Shown here one piece after another: positions 43,252 to 51,368 of a stretch of 64,000 nt of DNA. Below the pieces are notes generated by a model that saw only the letters and a program-made list of their open reading frames with translations, was not told the DNA's origin and searched no databases. This DNA comes from UBA4781 sp963674975 (GTDB taxonomy: Bacteria; Chloroflexota; Anaerolineae; Anaerolineales; Anaerolineaceae). The translations under genes were made by a program, and so were the position numbers. Numbering within the stretch: position 1 is the stretch's first letter; each line of letters starts with the position of its first letter. Location of the stretch: positions 2,294,001-2,358,000 of the forward strand of contig OY771913.1 of NCBI GenBank assembly GCA_963674975.1, read 5' to 3'.

Positions 43252-43268
43252 AACCAAAGGAGAAAAAG

Positions 43269-44645
43269 ATGAAAGAAATAGAAAAAAACAATTATTATCT
43301 TCCCAATGACAAGCCGCCTCTGGGCAAAATGCTGCTGCTGGGCTTGCAGCACGTTTTGACCATGTTCCCGGCGACTGTGCTGGTGGCACTGTTGGTAGGG
43401 TTTCATATCAACACCGTGCTTCTGGCATCGGGTATGGCAACCCTGGTAGCACTAATCTTATCAAAGCTGAAAATCGGCACATTTATCCCTCTTTACTACG
43501 GCTCGAGTTTTAGCTACCTGGCAGCGATCATGGCGATCACGAAAGCACAATATGGTGTAGTCGCTCCGGATGAATTAATTCGCACAGCGCAGGCAGGTAT
43601 TGTATGTACCGGCATCATTAACATTCTCGTCGGATTGCTGATCCATTATTGCGGCGGGAAAAAAGTCATCAATAAAGTTCTACCTCCTATTGTTACCGGT
43701 TCTGTCGCCTGCGTGATCGGATTTTCCCTTGGCTATACCGCTCTTCAAAATGCAAGTGGCGGATCTTTTGGTATCACGGACAACGGTGCCTGGTGGTTGG
43801 CAGCCTTCATCACTTTGCTTGCCACAGTATTCTTCTCCGTCTTTCTTAGGGGAAAGGGCTTTATCGGTATGCTGCCGATCTTGCTGGGAGCGATCGTCGG
43901 TTATGTTGCTGCCGTACCACTCGGTCTGGTCGATTTTACACTGATCACCCAGGCACAGATCATTGAAGCTCCTCACATCACTTTCCCTTCCTTTACCAAC
44001 GAGCTTTCCATGACTGCCATTGCCAGCATTGCTATTATGGCGATTGCGACCATTCCGGAATCAACGGCGCATCTCTATCAGATCAGTTTATATGTTGACA
44101 AACTAGCAGAACAAAAAGGTAGAGAAAAAGTTGGGCTGAATAAATTCGTCGGCTTCAACCTGATCCTTGATGGAATTGGAGACATGATCAACGGTCTCAT
44201 CGGTGGTGCTGCAGGCACGAACTATGGAGAAAATAACTCTCTCATGGTTATCAGCCAGAATTATTCAGGTTATACACTGATTGTTGCTTCCCTCATGGCT
44301 ATTCTCCTTTCTTTTAGTGGTACTTTGAGCGGCATTGTACAAAGTATTCCAACCGCAGTAACAGGTGGTCTTTCGATCTATCTGTTTGGCATAATTGGAA
44401 TGCAGGGTATTGCCCTGATGATCGAAGAAAAAGTGGATATGTTCGATCCAAAGAATCTTGCCATCGGTGCAGTGATTTTCATTATTGGAGTAGGTGGGCA
44501 CATCGGTTATTCCAATGGCTTGATGCCGATCCCGCTGCTCAAATCAATCTTCCCCGACGGCTGGCCGGCGATTGCCACCGGTGCATTGCTGGGGATCATT
44601 CTGAATCTTATCTTCAATGTCTTTAGTAAGAAAAGCGCTGAATAA
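43269..44645 (+). CDS. Uracil/xanthine permease, NCS2 family
   Basis: 458-residue nucleobase transporter with about 14 helices. GLQHVLTMFPATV is the N-terminal family motif; FATIPESTAHLYQ is replaced by ATIPESTAHLYQISLYVDK with the substrate-binding Glu, and GGAAGTNYGENNSLM with the second conserved Glu and Asn is typical of UraA-like members (usually GGxPxTTYGENxG). The variation GAAGTNYGENNS leaves uracil versus xanthine open. aaaggag precedes ATG. Expression seems controlled by the upstream leader, attenuator and short ORF. Confidence 0.92.
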   Translation: MKEIEKNNYYLPNDKPPLGKMLLLGLQHVLTMFPATVLVALLVGFHINTVLLASGMATLVALILSKLKIGTFIPLYYGSSFSYLAAIMAITKAQYGVVAPDELIRTAQAGIVCTGIINILVGLLIHYCGGKKVINKVLPPIVTGSVACVIGFSLGYTALQNASGGSFGITDNGAWWLAAFITLLATVFFSVFLRGKGFIGMLPILLGAIVGYVAAVPLGLVDFTLITQAQIIEAPHITFPSFTNELSMTAIASIAIMAIATIPESTAHLYQISLYVDKLAEQKGREKVGLNKFVGFNLILDGIGDMINGLIGGAAGTNYGENNSLMVISQNYSGYTLIVASLMAILLSFSGTLSGIVQSIPTAVTGGLSIYLFGIIGMQGIALMIEEKVDMFDPKNLAIGAVIFIIGVGGHIGYSNGLMPIPLLKSIFPDGWPAIATGALLGIILNLIFNVFSKKSAE

Positions 44646-44657
44646 AGAATATATATT

Positions 44658-44692
44658 AATTCGCCACAGCACTACTGCTGTGGCGAATTGTT
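44658..44692 (+). terminator. Permease terminator
   Basis: Perfect 14-bp stem aattcgccacagca (44658-44671) and tgctgtggcgaatt (44676-44689), loop ctac, followed by gttt. Confidence 0.85.
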
Positions 44693-44806
44693 TAATCCAC
44701 TATCGCTGTAAAATTTATTTTTATTAACTCAAAATAGCTTGCTCTAAAGGTCTCGACCCAGAGTAATTGTTTTAGATTTCAGCTAGCGTGATCAATCAAA
44801 GAGTGG

Positions 44807-44905
44807 TTATTTCTTTTTCTTGTCTTTCTTTTCTTTTTTCTCTTTCTTGCCCTTCTTCTCTTTTTTGTCTTTCTTTTCCTTCTTGTTTTCCTCTTTCTTT
44901 CCCAT
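44807..44905 (-). CDS. 32-residue Lys/Glu-rich micropeptide
   Basis: An ORF of 33 codons on the minus strand, with aaaggag 7 nt before ATG. The peptide starts MGKKEENKKEKKDKK and continues in the same style to KKKK; 20 of 32 residues are Lys and 8 are Asp/Glu. It starts 33 nt after the stop of the HerA-like gene, so it is probably co-transcribed. Such a highly charged helix could bind nucleic acid or membranes. The purine-rich coding run is an obvious low-complexity tract, but the ribosome site and exact start/stop suggest a gene. Confidence 0.5.
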   Translation of the reverse strand: MGKKEENKKEKKDKKEKKGKKEKKEKKDKKKK

Positions 44906-44938
44906 TTGAAAACTCCTTTCCCTTTCTAATTCAGGATT

Positions 44939-47275
44939 TTATTCCCAGAGTATCCCAAATTTTTCAATACGGATATTCTGTTTGGTCGGTGTGAGTCGGA
45001 TTTCATCGATAACCAGGGTTGAGGAATCCCATTCTTCCGAAAGCAGGTCTTTTTGTTCATTCAACTGTGATTGCAGATCTGCCAGTGCTTCTTCATAATC
45101 GCTTAAAACCTGCTGGGCATCCTGGAGTTTGGCTTGAGACTCCTGCATCATTCGGTTTTTTGTAAGAGAACTGGAGAGACCGGAAAGCTTCTTCTTGGTC
45201 ACCAGGGTTAATAATGCCTGTGCTCCTTTTGCTCCCAACTCAAATTTACGATTATTGACTTCTTTTTCCAATTTTTCGACTTTTAATTTCTGACGATCCA
45301 CCTTGTTTTGTGCGCTGGTGAGCTTGGTCTTGAATTTCTTTTCGGCTGCTTCCAGTTTCAACTTGATCTGCTCCTGCGCAGTACCTGAAACTCTTTTTTC
45401 GAACGCTGCGCGTTCTTCCCCGATTTCTGAGATAAGGTTTGTCTCTTTACTGCGGAAAATTGCCAGCGAATCGGTTTCATAGATCCAATGCTCGAATTCT
45501 TTCGAACGGTCAGACCACCACTTGGGATCATTCATCCATTCCGGCAGGCTTTCCGGATCGATTATTAAAGCGTCAGCGGTCGAAAAACTCTCGATGCCTG
45601 CGTCTGTTTCTATGTGTTCATCCCAATCCAACGCTCGTTGTGGAGGATCGGGCATGACCACGGTGATAGTGTGGTTGGCTTGAACGGATGGGCTGCGGGA
45701 ATAGAATTTCACTTCTGCCTGACCAAGCAGAGAGGTTTTCTTCCCTGCGGGTTTGCTTCCCTTACGGATGTATACTGCTGCTGCCGTGGAAGCGGTTGAT
45801 TCAGCGGAAGGAACCGTAGAATATGGCTCAGATTTTTCCTTTTCTTGCGGTATCACTGCACTGGCTTGCACCCCTGCCAATTGATTCAACGCCGGTATTT
45901 TCTGAATGGTGAGGGGTCCTGTCAGGTAATCCATTGCCCAACGGGTTTGAAAGATGACCGGCTGCTTTTCATTAACGTTCTGCAGCATGAATACGCGTTT
46001 CCCAAGAGAGGAGATCGTCTTATCCAGGGTAGAGCGGCTTAATCCTCCTGCTGCGCTTTCCAGACCATCCAGCAAACGCTGCTTATCCTGGTCAGTCTGC
46101 AGTCTCCCGATCATCCAGGTGCCTGCGTTGGAGAGAGCTTTGTAATCCACATCGATAGGATTCTGCGTGGTTAGTACCAGTCCCAGTCCAAAAGCGCGTG
46201 CCTGTTTTAGTAAGCGGATGATAAGCGGTTTGGAAGGAGGATTGGCAACCGGTGGGAGATATCCAAGGATCTCATCGAAATATAAAAGGGAACGCAGGCT
46301 GGTGGTACCGCTCTGCTTGCGCATCCATGTATCGACAGCCGCAAACAGCAGTGTCACAAAGAACATGCGCTCGGTGTCATCCAGATGTGCCAGGTAGAAA
46401 ACACTTTGGCGGGGTTTTCCTGAAGGAGAGTAGAGAAAACTCTCGATATCCAGTGATTGTCCTTCGATCCAGGATTGGAAGGAAGGAGAAGCAAGAACAT
46501 TATTCAGCAGCAGTGCCAGTTCACTGCGATCTTTCTTGGGAAAAAATTTTTCGATGGAAAAAGCCCCTAGTTTTGTTATTGGTGGGTCTTGAATGAGCAG
46601 AATGAGAGTGGTCAGATCAAGTTCTGTGTTGTTTTTCCAGCTGTGTTCGATGATATTGGCGAGCAGGATATGCTCTCGAGAGCGGAGGGGGTCGATATCC
46701 TTGAATCCGACCAGGGTTAATAACGCAGAAACGGTGCTGGAGATCATATCACGCAGCGTTTCTTCATTTTCTTCCCAATCCATCTCTGGTGGATTAAAAG
46801 AAGTAAGGATATTGACCGGCAGCCCTCTGCTGGAACCGGGTGTGTAGATGGCGCGGTCAACGCTGCCCTGTAATTCAAGGAGGTCTTCCTTCCCAATCCC
46901 CCAATCTTGAAGTCCTTTCTGCCAGTTCGAAGCAGTGATGGCAGCCATTTCAGGAATGGTCTTTTCTTCACTTCGTGCCAGATCTGGATTGATCCAAGGT
47001 TCAAAATCGGAAGGTTTCAACTCGGGAAAATGAAGAAATAGGTTGGTTAAGTCACCTTTTGGATCGATGATGATCGCGGGAATTTTCTGCATGGCGGCTT
47101 CTTCCAGCAGATCGATACACAAACCGGTTTTCCCTGAACCGGTCATACCGGTAACAATCGCATGTGTTGTCAGATCATCAAGGTCGTACAGAAGGGGTTG
47201 ATCGGATATCAATTTTTTCTTTGATAGATCATAAAGTTTTCCAAGATAAAGTTCTCTATTCTTTCTTTTTACCAT
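44939..47275 (-). CDS. HerA/FtsK-like P-loop ATPase with C-terminal coiled coil
   Basis: 778 residues. Walker A is GMTGSGKTG (43-51), IIIDPKGDLTNL follows, Walker B is LLYFDEILG, and LVLTTQNPIDVDYKALSNAGTWMIGRL holds the sensor and Gln typical of HerA-type DNA translocases (DUF87/DUF853). Residues about 620-750 form a long charged coiled coil (KLKLEAAEKKFKTKL...), and the end returns to a beta-rich tail. No NurA nuclease is adjacent, so this is a stand-alone HerA-like protein, probably acting on DNA or a protein partner. ggtgag precedes ATG. Confidence 0.88.
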   Translation of the reverse strand: MVKRKNRELYLGKLYDLSKKKLISDQPLLYDLDDLTTHAIVTGMTGSGKTGLCIDLLEEAAMQKIPAIIIDPKGDLTNLFLHFPELKPSDFEPWINPDLARSEEKTIPEMAAITASNWQKGLQDWGIGKEDLLELQGSVDRAIYTPGSSRGLPVNILTSFNPPEMDWEENEETLRDMISSTVSALLTLVGFKDIDPLRSREHILLANIIEHSWKNNTELDLTTLILLIQDPPITKLGAFSIEKFFPKKDRSELALLLNNVLASPSFQSWIEGQSLDIESFLYSPSGKPRQSVFYLAHLDDTERMFFVTLLFAAVDTWMRKQSGTTSLRSLLYFDEILGYLPPVANPPSKPLIIRLLKQARAFGLGLVLTTQNPIDVDYKALSNAGTWMIGRLQTDQDKQRLLDGLESAAGGLSRSTLDKTISSLGKRVFMLQNVNEKQPVIFQTRWAMDYLTGPLTIQKIPALNQLAGVQASAVIPQEKEKSEPYSTVPSAESTASTAAAVYIRKGSKPAGKKTSLLGQAEVKFYSRSPSVQANHTITVVMPDPPQRALDWDEHIETDAGIESFSTADALIIDPESLPEWMNDPKWWSDRSKEFEHWIYETDSLAIFRSKETNLISEIGEERAAFEKRVSGTAQEQIKLKLEAAEKKFKTKLTSAQNKVDRQKLKVEKLEKEVNNRKFELGAKGAQALLTLVTKKKLSGLSSSLTKNRMMQESQAKLQDAQQVLSDYEEALADLQSQLNEQKDLLSEEWDSSTLVIDEIRLTPTKQNIRIEKFGILWE

Positions 47276-47388
47276 TTCTCACCATAAAAAAATTTGATAT
47301 TCTTATTGTATAGGATAAACACCTGTTGAGTAGATATTTCGTAAAGACGGGTATATGGATATAATCAAATTATACAAAAGAGCTTATC

Positions 47389-49716
47389 ATGGGAATTGAT
47401 TTTCATACATATTCTTTAAAAATCGTTAATGGTAAAGAACTGCCTGCGGGTGAAAATTTTCTTATCACAGCAAGCAATCTAAAGAGCCATCGCCATCGTA
47501 AAGGGGAAATTCTGGCTCTGCTCCTGGATTTCCGTCAAATATCGGAAGACTTCCGTCAAACACAGAGAAAGATGCTGCAGGAAGCAGGAAATACATTTTT
47601 CAGTACCCCGGGTTCTGTAACCAATGCGCTTCAGAGAACAGCCGGAACTATCAACTCGACCATTCTTGACTACAATCTGCAGGCAGGATCGGGAGAGCCG
47701 GTTGAAGCTTCGGCTTGTTTTGCCGTTTCTCATAACGGGTATTTATTTACTGCACAAATAGGCAGTCCCTATGTTTTTCATGTTGGGGCTGAGTCCTTTA
47801 TACGTTTTCAGGCTGTTGATCCAAATGAAAGAGGGCTGGGGGCTTCACGCCGCTTTTCGCTGAATTTTCAGCAGGCGAAAATTGAATCTGGTGATCTGGT
47901 CATTCTTTCTACAAAAGGTCCCTCCACATGGGATGAAGAACATCTGAAAGACAGCTGCCAGCTCAGCATGGATCAGGTGCATCGGCGTTTGATGAATCAA
48001 ATGAACATTGACCTGACTGCTGTAGTGTTGAAATGCCGCGAAGGAAGAGGTACCGTCCAGGAAGAGAAGTGGACTGAAAAACCTTCTCCGATCCTTCAAA
48101 ATGAAGAATTGGTTGAGATGGATGGCGCGATCACTCATGATCACAAAATTGAAGATCAGGTAGAAGATGAACCAGAAATTGAAGAGCAGCAGATCATTGA
48201 GAATGAAGGGATACCAGCTGAAGAAAACTTCCACGGACAGGATTTCATTCCGGAATTGGATCTTGATGATCTGACCATTAAGCCTGGGCAGCCAGAAAAA
48301 GCTCCTTCAGAGGAACCAAAAGAGGCATACGTAAAAAAGCCCTCCCTCGTACAGAAAAATGAATTTGCCAGAAAGATACCGGGGGAAAAAATAAAAGGGG
48401 GAAAATCGAAGACGGCGGATGCCCTGAAAGAATTTTTCATAAGAATAGGCAGACGTATCACGGCAGAATCGAGTTCTCAGGAAGGAAGTAAACCATCGCG
48501 TGTATTAAGCACTCTGGTGATTGCCATACCGTTCATCCTGATCACACTGGCGGTTCTGGTTTATGTGTACAGCGGTAGAAGAGAGCAGCATAACGCGTAT
48601 CTGGAGGAAGCACAGTCTTATATAACGCAAGCCAGTACTATTGAAGATACGGTGCAGCAGAGAGATTACTGGGCGAAAGCCTATGATACGGTGCTGCAGG
48701 CGATGAAATTTGGAGACAGCGATCTGGCTGACACTCTTCTTGCTCAAACGCAGACGATCATCGATGATATGGATCTGGTGACCCGCCTGGATTTCAGACC
48801 GGCAACAACTTCGCAGTTTTCAGCAGATGTAGCACTTACGAAGATCAAAAGCAATGATTCCGGAATTTATCTGTTGGATAGTACTGCGGGCAGGATCTAC
48901 CGCACAAAAGCCAATACCAAGGGCTTTTATGAGATAGATTCCTCTTTCCAATGCGGTCCGGGTACCTATGGAGTGATAACCATGGGAAACATCGTGGACT
49001 TCGCTATGCTGCCGACCAACACCCGTTCTTATGAACTGCTGGCTGTAGACGCCGGTGGAAACCTGCTGTACTGTTCACCTGAGAATGAGCCGGTGCCCAG
49101 CTCACTTATCCCTGCCGATGGCGGTTGGGGAGAAGTGGCTGCTATCAGTTTAGATGAATACACCCTGTATGTACTGGATGCGGAAAACGATCGTATCTGG
49201 AGTTATGCGGGGCATGATTTTGAAATTTCTGCCATGGCAGGCATTGTTTTCAGCAGCCATCCGGTTGACTTTTTAGGAACCGAAGAACTGGATCTGGGCG
49301 GAGCATTGGACCTCGTTGTGAATAAAGAGGATATCTTTGTTCTGCATGAAGATAGCCATATGACCACCTGTCAGTACAATGCCTATCGAGATGGGAATGC
49401 TACGGAATGCAGCGATCCAACCGCGTACAGCGACAGTCGTATTGGATATGAAAAGAATCCACTGGTCTATTTCGATTCACAGTTCCGCATCATTCAAGAA
49501 ACCACTTACCCTAATTCAGCTTTCTATATTCTGGATGCTGCGCAGGGAGCGGTCTTGCAGTACAGCTATCAATTAAACCTGGAAAGAACATTAAAACCGC
49601 AGCCGAGTAAAACTTATCCGCTGCCGGAGGTTGCGATGACCGGTTTGGGGGTATCCACAGAAAAAGAGATCTTCCTGGCATTTGGGAACCAGCTTTATGT
49701 AGGGGATCTTCCTTGA
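47389..49716 (+). CDS. PP2C-like domain membrane protein with extracellular propeller-like domain
   Basis: 775 residues. Residues 1-225 resemble a PPM/PP2C fold (ACFAVSHNGYLFTAQIGSPYVFHV; GDLVILSTKGPS), but the usual metal-binding Asp in GD-x-DG positions is missing (STKG for S-D-G), so phosphatase activity is doubtful. An acidic linker (230-360) leads to one membrane helix (VLSTLVIAIPFILITLAVLVYVY, quoted in part), then an extracytoplasmic region of repeated beta strands (GIYLLDSTAGRIYRT, YTLYVLDAENDRIWSY), a propeller-like fold. It may sense outside ligands and signal through a pseudo-phosphatase. It is divergent from the HerA-like gene. Confidence 0.75.
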   Translation: MGIDFHTYSLKIVNGKELPAGENFLITASNLKSHRHRKGEILALLLDFRQISEDFRQTQRKMLQEAGNTFFSTPGSVTNALQRTAGTINSTILDYNLQAGSGEPVEASACFAVSHNGYLFTAQIGSPYVFHVGAESFIRFQAVDPNERGLGASRRFSLNFQQAKIESGDLVILSTKGPSTWDEEHLKDSCQLSMDQVHRRLMNQMNIDLTAVVLKCREGRGTVQEEKWTEKPSPILQNEELVEMDGAITHDHKIEDQVEDEPEIEEQQIIENEGIPAEENFHGQDFIPELDLDDLTIKPGQPEKAPSEEPKEAYVKKPSLVQKNEFARKIPGEKIKGGKSKTADALKEFFIRIGRRITAESSSQEGSKPSRVLSTLVIAIPFILITLAVLVYVYSGRREQHNAYLEEAQSYITQASTIEDTVQQRDYWAKAYDTVLQAMKFGDSDLADTLLAQTQTIIDDMDLVTRLDFRPATTSQFSADVALTKIKSNDSGIYLLDSTAGRIYRTKANTKGFYEIDSSFQCGPGTYGVITMGNIVDFAMLPTNTRSYELLAVDAGGNLLYCSPENEPVPSSLIPADGGWGEVAAISLDEYTLYVLDAENDRIWSYAGHDFEISAMAGIVFSSHPVDFLGTEELDLGGALDLVVNKEDIFVLHEDSHMTTCQYNAYRDGNATECSDPTAYSDSRIGYEKNPLVYFDSQFRIIQETTYPNSAFYILDAAQGAVLQYSYQLNLERTLKPQPSKTYPLPEVAMTGLGVSTEKEIFLAFGNQLYVGDLP

Positions 49717-49729
49717 GCGCAGATCAAGC

Positions 49730-50179
49730 TTACCCTTTGTTCTGAAATCCTTCGGCGATCTTTTTTTCTAGTTTCTCCCCGATACCAGGGATGGTATGCA
49801 GCTTTCCTTTACTGGCAGCTTCTTGAAGTTCAGAGAGTGTCGTGATTCCCAGCGTTTTCCAGATCATTGCTGTGGTCTTTGGTCCTACTCCCGGCAGTTC
49901 AAGCCAATCCAGCAGGGCAGGCGGGATCTCATTTTCAAGCCGATCTAGAAAAGCAAGATGCCCGGTTTGATTCAATTCCTTAATCTTTTCGGCAATGGCT
50001 TGTCCGACCCCCGGGATTTCTTTCAATGCATCGATTTCCATGTCAGAAAGACTGGCAGTGGTGCTGTGGATGCTTTCAGCCGCGCGTTCATAGGCAGTGA
50101 TCTTGAAACCGCTTTCTCCCTTGATCTCAAGCAGTCTGGCAATCCTGGTAAAAATTCGAGCGATGTTATCATTATCCAT
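49730..50179 (-). CDS. Stand-alone helix-hairpin-helix protein (PolX N-terminal type)
   Basis: 149 residues matching the 8-kDa and fingers-type HhH region of family X DNA polymerases: IARIFTRIARLLEIKGESGFKITAYERAA, then two HhH hairpins LKEIPGVGQAIAEKI and LELPGVGPKTTAMIW and a third TIPGIGEKLEKKIAEG. There is no polymerase or PHP domain; the frame ends with TAA and the next gene is on the other strand. A TATAAT ends 6 nt before ATG. It is likely a DNA-binding repair accessory or a truncated PolX derivative. Confidence 0.82.
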   Translation of the reverse strand: MDNDNIARIFTRIARLLEIKGESGFKITAYERAAESIHSTTASLSDMEIDALKEIPGVGQAIAEKIKELNQTGHLAFLDRLENEIPPALLDWLELPGVGPKTTAMIWKTLGITTLSELQEAASKGKLHTIPGIGEKLEKKIAEGFQNKG

Positions 50180-50185
50180 ACACTA

Positions 50186-50213
50186 ATTATAGTGAAAAGG
50201 GAATGTCTATGAA
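50186..50213 (-). promoter_or_regulatory. Leaderless-type promoter of the HhH gene
   Basis: TTCATA (50208-50213), 16-nt spacer, TATAAT (50186-50191), then 6 nt to ATG; identical hexamers and spacing to pstS. The -35 overlaps the start codon of the divergent gene. Confidence 0.5.
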
Positions 50214-51336
50214 CACAGAGATCCTGAAAATGATTAGAAAACCAACCTTGCTGGTCGATATGCAGAAAGTGAAAAGCAATATCGCGGCGATGAGCGGTAA
50301 GGCAGAAAAGAATAAAGTACTCCTGCGCCCGCATTTCAAAACACATCAATCCACGGCGATCGCTGACTACTACCGGAATGCAGGAATTTCGGCAATCACG
50401 GTATCGTCGGTGGATATGGCGCGTTATTTTTCCGATGCAGGATGGCAGGATATTCTGATTGCCTTTCCATTGAATTGGCGGGAAATGGATGAGATCAACG
50501 AGCTGGCTGCAAAAGTCAAGCTGGCAGTTCTTGTCGACAATGTGGAAAGCACTGGTTTTCTGGTGAAGAATGTACAGCATGACATGGGTGTTTGGATAAA
50601 AATTGATACCGGGTTGCATCGCGCAGGAGTGTGGTGGGAAGATATTCAGCAGATCGAGGAATTGATCAGCATACTGCAGCGATCGTCCAAACTGCACCTG
50701 CAGGGTGTGCTGACCCATGCCGGGCAAACATATTCTGCTGATTCTCCCGCAGAAGCAAAAGAAGCCGCATTTGCTAGCAAACAGGCTATTATCAGGGTAA
50801 AAGAAGGATTGAATAAAAAAGACATTCACGATATCCGGGTTTCCATCGGGGATACTCCCGGCTGCTGTTTGATGGATGATTTTGAAGGAGCCGATGAGAT
50901 CAGACCCGGTAATTTTATATTTTTCGACCTGGAACAGTGGAAATTGGGAGCATGCAGAGCTGACCAGATCGCCGTGGCGGTGGCTTGTCCGATCGTATCG
51001 AAAAATGATTTCCGTAGTGAGCTGGTGATTTATGGAGGAGCTATTCATTTTTCAAAAGAAGGTTTAAATTTCAACGGGAAAATGATCTATGGTTTGGTGG
51101 CTGGTAAATATAATGAGATGTTCGGTGAGATCCAGACCGACTGTATTCTGACTACAACCACGCAGGAACATGGAGTACTTAAGGTAAATCCCGCTGCCTT
51201 TTCTCAATATCATATCGGGGATGTGATCCAGATTTTTCCGGTGCATTCCTGCCTGACTGTGCAGGCGATGGGAGAATATCTGGATATTCGGACCGATAAT
51301 TATCTATCTACGATGGTCATAAAAAAGAACAGCTGA
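50209..51336 (+). CDS. D-threonine-aldolase/D-serine-dehydratase-like PLP enzyme
   Basis: The frame has ATG at 50203 and 50209; the second is better spaced from aaaggga (375 residues). An alanine-racemase-type N-terminal barrel holds the PLP lysine in RPHFKTHQS (Lys44 from the second Met), with KIDTGLHRAGV and VSIGDTPGC. The C-terminal H-x-C in FPVHSCLTV matches the metal-binding pair of D-threonine aldolase and D-serine dehydratase. It should cleave or dehydrate a D-beta-hydroxy amino acid; the exact substrate is open. The gene is single, ended by a bidirectional hairpin. Confidence 0.87.
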   Translation: MNTEILKMIRKPTLLVDMQKVKSNIAAMSGKAEKNKVLLRPHFKTHQSTAIADYYRNAGISAITVSSVDMARYFSDAGWQDILIAFPLNWREMDEINELAAKVKLAVLVDNVESTGFLVKNVQHDMGVWIKIDTGLHRAGVWWEDIQQIEELISILQRSSKLHLQGVLTHAGQTYSADSPAEAKEAAFASKQAIIRVKEGLNKKDIHDIRVSIGDTPGCCLMDDFEGADEIRPGNFIFFDLEQWKLGACRADQIAVAVACPIVSKNDFRSELVIYGGAIHFSKEGLNFNGKMIYGLVAGKYNEMFGEIQTDCILTTTTQEHGVLKVNPAAFSQYHIGDVIQIFPVHSCLTVQAMGEYLDIRTDNYLSTMVIKKNS

Positions 51337-51354
51337 TGAAAAGCTGTTCTTTTA
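51323..51354. terminator. Bidirectional terminator
   Basis: aaaagaacagct (51323-51334) pairs with agctgttctttt (51342-51353), 7-nt loop; it spans the aldolase-like stop codon and serves the convergent protease gene too. Confidence 0.85.
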
Positions 51355-51368
51355 TGTTTTCCAAGAAG

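Noticed and set aside
50023..51048. 341-codon open frame opposite the D-threonine-aldolase-like gene
   Set aside because: Antisense shadow; low-complexity His/Cys/Phe-rich translation and no homology-like motifs.
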